A DNA stretch of 64,000 nt. Origin: SZAS-79 sp964599095. Lineage in GTDB: Bacteria; Pseudomonadota; Gammaproteobacteria; Burkholderiales; SG8-39. Of the stretch, positions 1 to 7,508 are shown piece after piece. The DNA is taken from contig CAZREB010000014.1 of NCBI GenBank assembly GCA_964599095.1, forward strand, positions 66,393 through 130,392. Direction: 5' to 3'. The notes under the pieces are model-generated. The model was not told the origin of the DNA. It saw only the letters and a program-made list of their open reading frames with translations, and did no database searches. Within the stretch, counting starts at the first letter, position 1. Every line of letters begins with the position of its first letter. A program made the translations under genes and the position numbers.

Positions 1-280
1 AATCGAAATCGGAGCTCGCTTCTTCAATCGAGGGTGAGCTCCGACCGTGCGCGATCGTCGCACGGTCGATCGTCACGTTGGTGTCGACGTGCGATAGAAG
101 TTACCGTGTCGAACCACCGTCGTGGCCTCCCCGACAGGTGTTCCAGGATACCCGCAGGCTCCGGATTTAACCCCTCGCTGTTTGCTTTCGGCGGGCGCCT
201 CGTGGCGCGCCCTTCGCCGCTGCCGGTTGTGCCGGTGGTGGCTGACGACGAAACGGCATTCGATCTTCAGCGAGGGAATC
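1..280. other. Leading stretch without a supported gene
   Basis: I see no convincing coding region here. Reading frames on both strands are open, but they carry no recognisable domain and lie antisense to or upstream of the MerR gene. The stretch holds the stem-loop listed separately at 43-67 and a weaker GGAGCTC/GAGCTCC inverted repeat (11-17 and 36-42). It probably contains the end of an upstream transcription unit or the leader and promoter of the MerR gene. Confidence 0.4.
43..67. repeat. Short inverted repeat (8-bp arms)
   Basis: GACCGTGC at 43-50 and GCACGGTC at 60-67 form a perfect 8-bp stem with a 9-nt loop. There is no T tract after it, so a simple intrinsic terminator is not well supported. 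It could be a regulator binding site or a terminator of a gene outside the window. Confidence 0.4.
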
Positions 281-358
281 ATGAATTCATTCGAAAGTTT
301 GCGACGCGTCCGCGCTATCGCGGCTCGGCTGCGGGCGTGGTTCGGGCTCGTCCCGTGA
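281..358 (+). CDS. Possible 25-residue leader peptide overlapping merR-like gene
   Basis: An ATG at 281, preceded by GCGAGGGAATC as a possible ribosome site, opens a 25-codon frame encoding a basic, amphipathic-looking peptide (MNSFESLRRVRAIAARLRAW, then FGLVP). Its TGA stop (356-358) overlaps the GTG start (355) of the MerR-type gene as GTGA. That is the usual layout for translational coupling, so the peptide may serve to bring ribosomes to the regulator. No family is recognised and the frame may be fortuitous. It could also start at 122 to give 78 residues. Confidence 0.25.
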   Translation: MNSFESLRRVRAIAARLRAWFGLVP

Positions 359-792
359 GAGTCAGCGAAATCGCCAGGCTGGTCGGCGTGAAGCCGCACG
401 TGGTGCGCTATTACGTGCGTGCGGGTTTGCTCGAGCCGCGGCGCACTGCCGGAAACGGCTACAAGAAGTTTTTGTACGAAGACGTGACGCGACTGCGATG
501 CATCAGGGCGGCTCGCAGCGTGGGGATGTCGATCACCGAAATCAGCGGCCTTCTGGATAAGGTGCGTAATGGTGGCAACCTGCACGCGGAGATGCGTGAT
601 CTGGTTTTGCGCAAGCACGCCGAATTGACGGCTCGCCACAAAGCGCTCGGCCAGACGCTCGAGCAGCTGTGCCGGCTGAGGGCGCTTTGCGAGGCGCGCG
701 ATCCCGTGTGCCGGGACCTGGACTCGCTGTGTGAAGTCTTGGAGCAGTCCGATCGATGCGCGCCGGAAGCTCTGAGTATTTCCGGGTTCTAG
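355..792 (+). CDS. MerR-family transcriptional regulator
   Basis: This is a 145-residue MerR-family regulator. The N-terminal helix-turn-helix and wing read VRVSEIARLVGVKPHVVRYY, followed by the dimerisation helix. The C-terminus has LCEARDPVC, two cysteines separated by six residues, in the place where CueR-type metal sensors carry their two metal-binding cysteines, plus further cysteines (DSLCEVL, SDRCAP). The GTG start at 355 is chosen because the MerR domain begins there and a small upstream frame ends at 358 in a GTGA overlap. A longer frame begins at 34 but its first 107 residues resemble nothing. The gene is followed after 17 bp by a MerR-type promoter (810-840) in front of the cytochrome-porin gene, so it probably activates that gene. 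The operator resembles CueR sites, suggesting a Cu(I)/Ag(I)-like signal, but this is inference. Confidence 0.82.
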   Translation: MRVSEIARLVGVKPHVVRYYVRAGLLEPRRTAGNGYKKFLYEDVTRLRCIRAARSVGMSITEISGLLDKVRNGGNLHAEMRDLVLRKHAELTARHKALGQTLEQLCRLRALCEARDPVCRDLDSLCEVLEQSDRCAPEALSISGF

Positions 793-809
793 CCGCGTTA
801 GGGCGGGCC

Positions 810-840
810 TTGACCTGACACTTGCACACAGGTTTGAAAT
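810..840 (+). promoter_or_regulatory. MerR/CueR-type promoter-operator of the cytochrome-porin gene
   Basis: The -35 box TTGACC (810-815) and -10 box TGAAAT (835-840) are separated by 19 bp, the over-long spacer typical of MerR-activated promoters. The spacer region carries the dyad ACCTG-N11-CAGGT (813-833). The pattern TTGACCT-N4-CTTG-N5-AGGTT follows the E. coli copA promoter bound by CueR as I remember it. The ATG of the target gene lies 28 bp downstream of the -10 box. Confidence 0.75.
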
Positions 841-868
841 CAGTCCCAATCGAAATCAGGGAGGGGTC

Positions 869-2221
869 ATGCGAATCGACGAGCGCATCGGTTGGAGAAC
901 GGCAGGCGCGGTGATCGCGACTGTCATTGCGTGGATCATGGCGATTCCCGGCGCACAAGCCGTGCCCAGCATGGGCCGGCAAACCGGCTACGAGTGCGCC
1001 AAATGTCACACCGTGTTTCCCGAACTGACGCCGTTCGGCCGGCAATTCAAGCTCGGCGCGTTCGCCATGAGTTCGGCAAAATGGGACGAAAAGCCTTTGG
1101 TCGAAAGAATACCGGTTTCCGGGCTCGTGCAACTCTCGAGAACCAGCACGAAGAATACCAGCGCGGGCGGCGCGACGCCGGGGACGGACTTCGTGCGCGA
1201 TCGAGAGACGGTCCTCCAGGGCGCGGGGCTCTACTACGGCGGCAAGATTACCGAGAAGTCCGGTGCCCTGATCCAGTACAACTATGACGGGATCGAGGAA
1301 AGATGGGGCATGGAAATGTTCGATGCCCGCTACGCCGACGGCACCTCTCTGGCGGGAAAGGAGTTGACCTACGGCGTTACGCTCAACAACAACCCGACAG
1401 TGTCGGACATCTATAACAGCACCTCGGCGTGGGGATTTCCGCATACGGGATCCGCGGCACGGCAGATGCCCGCAGCTACGATGATCGACATGACGCTCGC
1501 CAGCCAGGTGGGCGGGATAGGAATCTACGGCCTGTGGGATGATTTGGTCTACGCCGAAGTCGCCGCCTACAGGACAGCGCGCCGCAGCGCCTTCCGGTTC
1601 ATGGGGGCGGGCGTGCCGAAAGAGACGGTGCTGGATGGCACGGCACCGTACTGGCGCCTTGCGTTGCAAGGGGAATCCGGGCCAAGCAGTTTTTCCGCCG
1701 GCGCCTACGGCATGGTCGCCAAGGTTCTCACCGATCGGGACAACGCTTCACTGGGGAGCGACAGATTCCGCGATTTCGGAATCGACGGCTTTTACCAATA
1801 TATCAAAGGCGACCATACCTTGTCGGCAAGTGCTACCCGAATTCGCGAGAAGCAGACCTGGGGCACTTCGTTCGCCCAGGGCCTCGTCTCCAACCCAAGC
1901 GGCACCCTCAATACTTTTCGAGCAAGCCTTCACTACTACTATATGCGCAAGTGGGGAGGGGGAGTGCAATACTTCCGTACGACCGGCAGTTCTGACACCC
2001 TGCGCTACAACACGGGCGACGCCGTGATGGGAAGCGCCAACGACAGCCCTAACAGCAAGGGCTATATTGCCGAGATCAATTACCTTCCGATACAAAACAT
2101 CAAGCTCGCCCTCAGGTATACCGCCTACCAGCAGTTCAACGGAGCGTCGACCGACTATATGCCGGGCAGGAACGCATCCGACAACAACAACCTGTTTTTG
2201 CTAGGCTGGATATTGTTTTGA
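869..2221 (+). CDS. Fused monoheme cytochrome c-outer membrane porin (Cyc2-like)
   Basis: The 450-residue protein has a signal peptide ending near AQA (residues 29-31), one heme-binding CAKCH at residues 43-47, then a long stretch rich in alternating, aromatic and Asn/Gly/Ser residues that ends in LGWILF. That ending is typical of an outer-membrane beta-barrel. Very few residues precede the heme site, and the following PELTPFGRQFKLGAF recalls the motif after the heme in Cyc2, the fused cytochrome-porin of iron oxidisers. The inferred role is electron transfer across the outer membrane. The start has a good ribosome site (GGGAGGGG). Expression probably depends on the MerR-type promoter at 810-840. 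The next gene, a small cytochrome c, could be its periplasmic partner. An alternative is a barrel with a cytochrome domain unrelated to iron oxidation. Confidence 0.7.
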   Translation: MRIDERIGWRTAGAVIATVIAWIMAIPGAQAVPSMGRQTGYECAKCHTVFPELTPFGRQFKLGAFAMSSAKWDEKPLVERIPVSGLVQLSRTSTKNTSAGGATPGTDFVRDRETVLQGAGLYYGGKITEKSGALIQYNYDGIEERWGMEMFDARYADGTSLAGKELTYGVTLNNNPTVSDIYNSTSAWGFPHTGSAARQMPAATMIDMTLASQVGGIGIYGLWDDLVYAEVAAYRTARRSAFRFMGAGVPKETVLDGTAPYWRLALQGESGPSSFSAGAYGMVAKVLTDRDNASLGSDRFRDFGIDGFYQYIKGDHTLSASATRIREKQTWGTSFAQGLVSNPSGTLNTFRASLHYYYMRKWGGGVQYFRTTGSSDTLRYNTGDAVMGSANDSPNSKGYIAEINYLPIQNIKLALRYTAYQQFNGASTDYMPGRNASDNNNLFLLGWILF

Positions 2222-2279
2222 CGATCGATCTTCGTCGATATCGGAATTCAAACGGCAGGCGTCTGGAGGGAAAGCAACC

Positions 2280-2627
2280 ATGAATCTGCGACAGTTGAGG
2301 CACGGGCTCGGAAATGCGGCCGCGGCGGCGATCTTACTCGGCGGCTCGAATCACGCCGCGGCGCTCGATGCCGACGGGGTTCAGGCGCTGATGAGAAAAA
2401 GCGATTGCTTCAAATGCCACGCGGTAGACAAGAAGAAGGACGGCCCGATGTACCGGGAAATCGCGGCCAAGCTCAAGGCCAAGCCGGATTCCGAACAGAA
2501 GCTTTACACTCATCTCACAACCAATCCCAAAGTGGAAGTCGACGGCAAGAAGGAAGATCACGTCGCCCTCAAGACCAAGAACGACGCGGACATCAAAGAC
2601 GTGATCAAGTGGATTCTGTCCCGTTGA
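2280..2627 (+). CDS. Small periplasmic monoheme cytochrome c
   Basis: This 115-residue protein has a signal peptide cut near HAA/ALD (about residue 27) and one heme site, CFKCH, at residues 43-47. It continues with AVDKKKDGPMYREIAAKLK and a C-terminal helix DIKDVIKWILSR typical of class I cytochromes c. A usual C-terminal axial methionine is missing: the last methionine is M57 just after the heme site, while H78 and H94 remain as possible ligands. It lies 58 bp after the cytochrome-porin gene on the same strand with its own ribosome site (GGAGGGAAA), so it is probably co-transcribed. It would shuttle electrons between the outer-membrane protein and inner-membrane partners. Confidence 0.85.
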   Translation: MNLRQLRHGLGNAAAAAILLGGSNHAAALDADGVQALMRKSDCFKCHAVDKKKDGPMYREIAAKLKAKPDSEQKLYTHLTTNPKVEVDGKKEDHVALKTKNDADIKDVIKWILSR

Positions 2628-2880
2628 CCATTTCGCCCCGGTAAGGCCGCCCGCGAGAATCGCTACGAGGGGTCTGCGGGGTCCGGTCCTCAGGCGGCGA
2701 TGTGCTGGCATTGTGTCCGGACAGCCCCGCCTTGAGTTCGAGCAGGCCGCCGCCCGCCAGATTGGGCAATCGCTCACGTTGTGGCGGAGTACTGTGGACC
2801 AGTGGAACGAGGCCGTGTTCAATCTCAGGTACGGTCATCCGCCGGGCGACGGGTCACGCGAATGGGGCGTACGGTAACAA

Positions 2881-3489
2881 GTGGCATCGAACATCCCTTC
2901 GATTTCTTTGAACCGCAAGGCAGGCGCGGACGGTCTTCTCGTCTGGCTCGTCCGCATCGCGTACCGGCCGGCGCTGCATCGGCTGATCTCGCGCCTCGCG
3001 CCGGTCGCGGAGCGTCGTTGGTATCCGCCACTGGTCGGCGCCATGACGTTTGCGGCGACACTTTCGATGACCGTGCCGACCGTGCCGCTGCTGTGCGCCC
3101 TCGTCGCGCTGAAGCGACGGCGCTGGCGGGCGATAACGATCTGGGCCGTGCTGGGCAGCGCCCTCGCGGGCGCTCTGTTCGTCCATATACTGGGGCATCT
3201 TGGCACGCGTTTCATACAGGCGCGGCTTCCGGAACTGGCAGCCTCGTCGCATTGGCAGCATATGGTGGAATGGATCCTGCATCACGGTTGGTGGCTGCTC
3301 ACGTCGATCGCCGCGTCTCCCATCGCTCAGACTCCGGCATTGTTTCTCGCAGCGCTGGTAGGAATGCCGGCCACGTCGGTTTTTTCCGCACTGCTTGTGG
3401 GAAAGGCGGCAAAATACGGATTGATGGCCGGGTTGACGGCCCGCGCAACCGGAGCAGTCGTGGATACGCGTGAGGGCGAATCCCCGTAA
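2881..3489 (+). CDS. DedA/VTT-like small membrane protein
   Basis: The 202-residue protein appears to have four or five membrane segments, for example the hydrophobic run that ends in TVPTVPLLCALVALK and later ones around GHLGTRFIQ and FLAALVGMPATSVF. The arrangement resembles the DedA/VTT (SNARE-associated) family, which includes flippase-like proteins acting on undecaprenyl phosphate or phospholipids, but the match is by eye and distant. The start is a GTG at 2881. The 253 bp upstream hold no other gene I can support. It stands alone between the cytochromes and a hypothetical gene, so no role in electron transfer can be claimed. Confidence 0.6.
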   Translation: MASNIPSISLNRKAGADGLLVWLVRIAYRPALHRLISRLAPVAERRWYPPLVGAMTFAATLSMTVPTVPLLCALVALKRRRWRAITIWAVLGSALAGALFVHILGHLGTRFIQARLPELAASSHWQHMVEWILHHGWWLLTSIAASPIAQTPALFLAALVGMPATSVFSALLVGKAAKYGLMAGLTARATGAVVDTREGESP

Positions 3490-3595
3490 GTAGCGTGCGA
3501 ACCTTGCGCAAACGGCGCCGGGCGCGATGGACAGTGGCGGGCATCGAGATGCGGACTTGATTTCGATCAATCGATGCGCCCGATCAACGGCTAGA

Positions 3596-4069
3596 ATGCC
3601 CGGTATGTCAGTTGCAGTTCAAATTGGCGCGGCGACTCGCCTAGGCGCTTGGTTGCGAATCAGCGGAGTGGCGCGCGCGGGGCTGATCGTGGGCTGGCTG
3701 GTCTTCTGGCTGAATGCGGCGCTGTTTCCGTGCTGTGACGCGATGGCGGCGATCCTGAGCGGACATGCGGAGGGCGGGATGCGGCCGTCCTCGAGCGCGT
3801 CTTCATCGCCACATCCGGAATACGAAAATTCCGAATCCTCGGATCAATGCCCAGATGCGCCATGTGGCGAGAAGCTAGGCTCGGTGCCCGTCCCGGCGGG
3901 CAAGTTCGAAGTGAACCCGCCGGATCGTTCGCCGGCAGTCCGTATTGCCGCCGATTTGGCAGTCGCCATGCCCGTCGAGCACGTGTTTCGCGCGCCGAAA
4001 ATCGGGGTTTCGCGCGCGCCCCCGTCTTCGCTGCGACACTACCTGCGCACCCGCCGCCTGCGGATTTAG
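3596..4069 (+). CDS. Hypothetical membrane-anchored protein
   Basis: I do not recognise this protein. From the ATG at 3596 it has 157 residues; a second ATG at 3605 is equally possible. There is one strong hydrophobic segment (about residues 24-45, containing LIVGWLVFWLNAALFPCCD), so it may be anchored with the rest outside. The remainder is rich in Ser and Pro and has scattered cysteines (FPCCD, DQCPDAPC) that could bind metal. The basic tail SSLRHYLRTRRLRI resembles the ends of small proteins found beside copper genes, but I cannot assign a family. A TAGAAT box just upstream (3592-3597) might be a -10 element of a different start. Confidence 0.45.
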   Translation: MPGMSVAVQIGAATRLGAWLRISGVARAGLIVGWLVFWLNAALFPCCDAMAAILSGHAEGGMRPSSSASSSPHPEYENSESSDQCPDAPCGEKLGSVPVPAGKFEVNPPDRSPAVRIAADLAVAMPVEHVFRAPKIGVSRAPPSSLRHYLRTRRLRI

Positions 4070-4226
4070 CCGCAGTTCCCATGGGATCTCAAAACCGCAA
4101 CGCACTCGCGGTCCCAGGAGCCATCCGCTCGTTTCCTGCAACCGGCCGCTTGTTCCAGTCTCGACTGACGGCGGATCGGTTCGAATCAATGATCAACCCG
4201 TTTGCAATCCAAAGGAAAATGCCATC

Positions 4227-4664
4227 ATGAAAACCTCGATACTGATTTCCGCAATTCTCGCCGCTACTTTGGCGGCGCCGATCGTTTCGGCGCAGGTGAA
4301 ACCCGCGCCGGCGATGCCGTCGATGAATGCGGACGGCGATAAACAGATGTCCGTGATGCAGGAGAACATGAAGAAGATGCAGCAACAGATGGAGAAGATC
4401 GGCGCGGCGAAGGACCCAAAGGAACGGCAAAAGCTCATGCAGGAGCATATGCAAACCATGACCGAAAGCATGAAGGCGATGCGCGGCATGGGCGGTCCGA
4501 TGATGATGGACGACCGCAAAGGCGGCGGTATGATGGGCGGCATGAAGGACGGCGACATGAAGAAGCGCCAGGAAATGACCGAAAAGCGCATGGACATGAT
4601 GCAGATGATGATGGAGCAGATGATGCAGCGCGAGCAGGCGAAGGATTCGATGCCGCATATGTGA
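4227..4664 (+). CDS. Methionine-rich exported protein
   Basis: This 145-residue protein starts with a clear signal peptide (MKTSILISAILAATLAAP, cut near VSA/QVK). The mature part is very rich in methionine: 32 Met in all, mostly in runs such as MKKMQQQM, GPMMMDD and MDMMQMMMEQMM, with Lys, Gln and Glu in between, so it is likely helical. Met-rich periplasmic proteins commonly bind Cu(I) or Ag(I). The start at 4227 is chosen because the signal peptide begins there and AAAGGAAAA lies just upstream. The next gene encodes a reductase whose N-terminal region is also Met-rich, so the two probably act together in a copper-linked or redox process. No enzyme motif is present. Confidence 0.75.
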   Translation: MKTSILISAILAATLAAPIVSAQVKPAPAMPSMNADGDKQMSVMQENMKKMQQQMEKIGAAKDPKERQKLMQEHMQTMTESMKAMRGMGGPMMMDDRKGGGMMGGMKDGDMKKRQEMTEKRMDMMQMMMEQMMQREQAKDSMPHM

Positions 4665-4820
4665 GCGGGAATCGCCGCCCTTTTGCATTGAACTCGCCTG
4701 GCTGATCTTCATGGCTGCGGTCGGCGAATGACTGCCCTTAGCGGATCCACGGGCGGCCGTCGGCTGCCTGCGGCCAGTCGCGCGACGGTCGCAAAGTGCC
4801 GAATGAGGAGATACAGATCG

Positions 4821-6716
4821 GTGAAATCCTGTCCCTGGATCGGGCGTGCTGCGTTTTTGGCATTGCTGTTTGGGCTGACGCATCTTCCGCCCGCCACTGG
4901 GCAGACGGACTCCGCAGAGCACGAATCCCATCATCCGGAAAAGGTCGCCGGACCCCATGCGGGGGGGGCTTCAGTCGGCGCGTCACCCGCCGATTCCGCC
5001 TCAGACCTTTCGGTCGCCGGGCCGGCCCGGGACGTCGGGGCGATGGGGGGCATGCAAAAAATGATGGAAGGAATGATGGGCGGAGGCAAGAGCGAGACTT
5101 ATCCGCGCATGATGAGTCTTCCCGGCTCGACGCCCGAAACGCGCTCCGAAGTGGAGCGTTCGGCCGAGAAGAGCATTCACGAAGGGACTGTTCTGCTGCG
5201 GGAAGCCCGCGAGCGCCTGGAGAAAGCGATCGAAGCCGGCGACCACGAAGGCGCGACAGGCGCGTTGCAGCAGACGCGCGACGCGATCGCGCGTTTGGAA
5301 AGCGGCGTTTCCTCGCACAGGGCGATACGCGAAGGCATTGCGCCGAAGGACCTCGCCCTGCGGTGGTACAAGCGCAATTTGGACCTGGCCGCAGCCGATC
5401 GCGCCGCTCCTGCGCATGGAATCTTCGGGTTGTCCTGGATTCATTACCTGATGATGTCGATCCTCGTCGCGTCCGCCCTTATGACGCTCTGGATCTATCT
5501 GCATCGGGCGCGCCGCGTATCGGCCCTTCTCGAAAGACTGGCGAGCGGCCCGAAGGGAGGAGTCCCCGCGCGAGAATTTGCCGAGTCCGCGGTGGCGCCG
5601 AGCGCGACTGCGCAGGGCGTCCATCCGGACGCGGCTCCTTCCAGGTCGAATTCCTGGAGCGGCTTGCTGCAGGTGAAGCGGATTTTTCAGGAAACACCCC
5701 GGGTCAAGACATTCCGGCTCGCCGATCCCGCCGGCGGGCGGCTGCCGTTCAATTACCTGCCGGGGCAGTTCCTGACGCTCACCGTCGCGCCGAACGGGCA
5801 GGCGATCAAGCGTTCCTACACGATCGCGTCGTCCCCGACGCACCGGGATTACTGCGAAGTGACGGTGCGCCACGAAGATCGCGGAGCCGTTTCGGGTTAT
5901 CTTCACGAACGCATCCGCGAGGGAGACGCGCTTCGGGTAACGGCGCCATCCGGGAAGTTCACTTTCGACGGAAAGACCGGTCGCAGCATCGTGCTGATCG
6001 CGGGAGGCGTGGGCGTCACGCCGATGATGAGCGTGGTGCGCTACCTGACCGACCGCTCCTGGCCCGGCGATGTTTACCTCGTATACGGCTGCAAGGCCGA
6101 CGACGATGTCATCTACCGCGAGGAGATCGAATATCTAGCGCGGCGGTACCCGAATTTCCATGTGACTCTGATTGCAGAGCGCGCGGGGCCAACGGGATGG
6201 AGTCATCGCGTCGGACGCATCACGCCGGGATTGCTAACGGAGTCGGTGCCCGACATTGCGTCGCGTCATGTGCACCTTTGCGGACCGGCGCCGATGATGG
6301 AAGCCGTCAGGCCGATGCTCGCATCGCTTGGGGTACCGGCGTCCGAGATCGAGACCGAGGTATTCATCGGCAAGGAGCGGCCGCAGCCGCTGCCGTCGCC
6401 CGGACCCCAGGCCGGAGCCGTGCAGGACGCGGATCTGCGGACGGGGCCGTTGAGTGTCGCGAAGGCCACCTTCGAACGCTCGCGGAAGACGGCAGCGCTT
6501 CCACCAGGCAGGACCATACTCGAAGCCGCGGAAGACATTGGCGTGAACATCGAGTACTCATGCCGGGTGGGAACCTGTGGAACGTGCAAGGTGAAGCTGC
6601 TTGCCGGGACCGTGACAATGGATAGCGAGGAGGCTCTCGAACCCGCCGACAAGGCGCTGCATCTGATCCTGGCGTGCCAGGCAAAGGCCACGAGCGATGT
6701 GTCGATCGACGCATAG
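4821..6716 (+). CDS. Membrane-anchored FAD/NAD(P) reductase with 2Fe-2S ferredoxin domain and Met-rich N-terminus
   Basis: The protein has 631 residues from the GTG at 4821, chosen for the GAGGAG ribosome site ten bases upstream; ATGs at 4728 and 4803 are alternatives. Order: signal peptide; a His/Met-rich periplasmic segment with MGGMQKMMEGMMGGG; a charged helical stretch; one membrane helix (about 205-227); then a cytoplasmic ferredoxin-reductase module. That module has an FAD site RSYTIASSP, an NAD(P) site GGVGVTPMMS and CGPAPMM, and ends in a plant-type 2Fe-2S domain with CRVGTCGTC and a fourth Cys in LACQA. It should pass electrons between NAD(P)H and a membrane acceptor. The next two genes encode a membrane b-type candidate and a heptaheme cytochrome, so the set looks like a transmembrane electron path. 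The Met-rich exported segment, shared with the preceding gene, is unusual and may sense or bind copper. Confidence 0.8.
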   Translation: MKSCPWIGRAAFLALLFGLTHLPPATGQTDSAEHESHHPEKVAGPHAGGASVGASPADSASDLSVAGPARDVGAMGGMQKMMEGMMGGGKSETYPRMMSLPGSTPETRSEVERSAEKSIHEGTVLLREARERLEKAIEAGDHEGATGALQQTRDAIARLESGVSSHRAIREGIAPKDLALRWYKRNLDLAAADRAAPAHGIFGLSWIHYLMMSILVASALMTLWIYLHRARRVSALLERLASGPKGGVPAREFAESAVAPSATAQGVHPDAAPSRSNSWSGLLQVKRIFQETPRVKTFRLADPAGGRLPFNYLPGQFLTLTVAPNGQAIKRSYTIASSPTHRDYCEVTVRHEDRGAVSGYLHERIREGDALRVTAPSGKFTFDGKTGRSIVLIAGGVGVTPMMSVVRYLTDRSWPGDVYLVYGCKADDDVIYREEIEYLARRYPNFHVTLIAERAGPTGWSHRVGRITPGLLTESVPDIASRHVHLCGPAPMMEAVRPMLASLGVPASEIETEVFIGKERPQPLPSPGPQAGAVQDADLRTGPLSVAKATFERSRKTAALPPGRTILEAAEDIGVNIEYSCRVGTCGTCKVKLLAGTVTMDSEEALEPADKALHLILACQAKATSDVSIDA

Positions 6717-6754
6717 CGGCCGGCGGCGCCTCGCCAGGTATCCCGGGATTGCAA

Positions 6755-7507
6755 ATGCAGCCTGATCGGTCCGCGGTCACGGGATGGATCCTGCTCCTGC
6801 TGGCATTGTGGACGGGTTTTCTTATGCATCAATCTCCTCGGTTCCCCGGCAGTCCGTGGGGCGGGGTGTTCGGAGTGTCCGCGGCGGTCCTGCTGCTGGT
6901 GCCGCTCGGATATTCCGCTCTGAAGCGTCTGGAGTGGTTGAAGGAGCGGATTGGCGCTCGGCTGTCTCTCGCAAGAGGGCTGGCCTGGCATGTGAACGCC
7001 AGCATCGGCGGGGCGTTTCTCGCCGTTTTGCATTCCGGACACCGGTTCGACAGTTGGCTGGGAATTTCTTTGATGGCGGCGATGCTGCTTGCGATACTGA
7101 GCGGCTACGCCGGCCGATATTTCCTCGGTTTTCTAACGCAAGACCTGAAGGCGCGCGAGGACGCGCTCGAAGCCCTGCAATCCGACTACGACCGGCTCGC
7201 GGCCGAGATCGCCGTACATCCCGCCCGGGAATTCGAGGGTACCGGGACTTTCGGCCTGCGCAGCCGGATTGCCGAGGCGATCGGCCGTCCGTCCGCGCCG
7301 AAAAGACAGGAGGACCCCGGACGGCGCGTGTTCGAGATTGCCGAGGCCATGGTCGACACCGAATATGCAATCGTCGCCGACGAGACCCTGAAGCGCAAAT
7401 TGCGGATTTGGCTCGCAGTTCACATCGCGGTCTCGGTTTCCTTTTATGGACTGCTTGCGCTGCATGTCTGGGGCGGGATCCAGTTCGGTCTGCGGTGGTT
7501 CTCATAG
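6755..7507 (+). CDS. Inner-membrane protein with di-heme b-type pattern
   Basis: The 250-residue protein has about five hydrophobic segments. Two of them each hold a pair of histidines 14 apart: H79 and H93 (WHVNASIGGAFLAVLHSGH) and H223 and H237 (VHIAVSVSFYGLLALHVW). Two HX13H pairs on separate helices is the arrangement that binds two b hemes in cytochrome b and related reductases. Between the helices lies a soluble, partly coiled region (about 128-215). I do not recognise a named family. The ATG at 6755 follows the reductase gene by 38 bp, and its stop abuts the GTG of the heptaheme cytochrome gene. The inferred role is to carry electrons across the inner membrane between the FAD/2Fe-2S protein and the periplasmic hemes. 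Confidence 0.65.
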   Translation: MQPDRSAVTGWILLLLALWTGFLMHQSPRFPGSPWGGVFGVSAAVLLLVPLGYSALKRLEWLKERIGARLSLARGLAWHVNASIGGAFLAVLHSGHRFDSWLGISLMAAMLLAILSGYAGRYFLGFLTQDLKAREDALEALQSDYDRLAAEIAVHPAREFEGTGTFGLRSRIAEAIGRPSAPKRQEDPGRRVFEIAEAMVDTEYAIVADETLKRKLRIWLAVHIAVSVSFYGLLALHVWGGIQFGLRWFS

Positions 7508-7508
7508 C

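Noticed and set aside
73..849. Minus-strand open frame opposite the MerR-type gene
   Set aside because: No domain and antisense to a recognised regulator.
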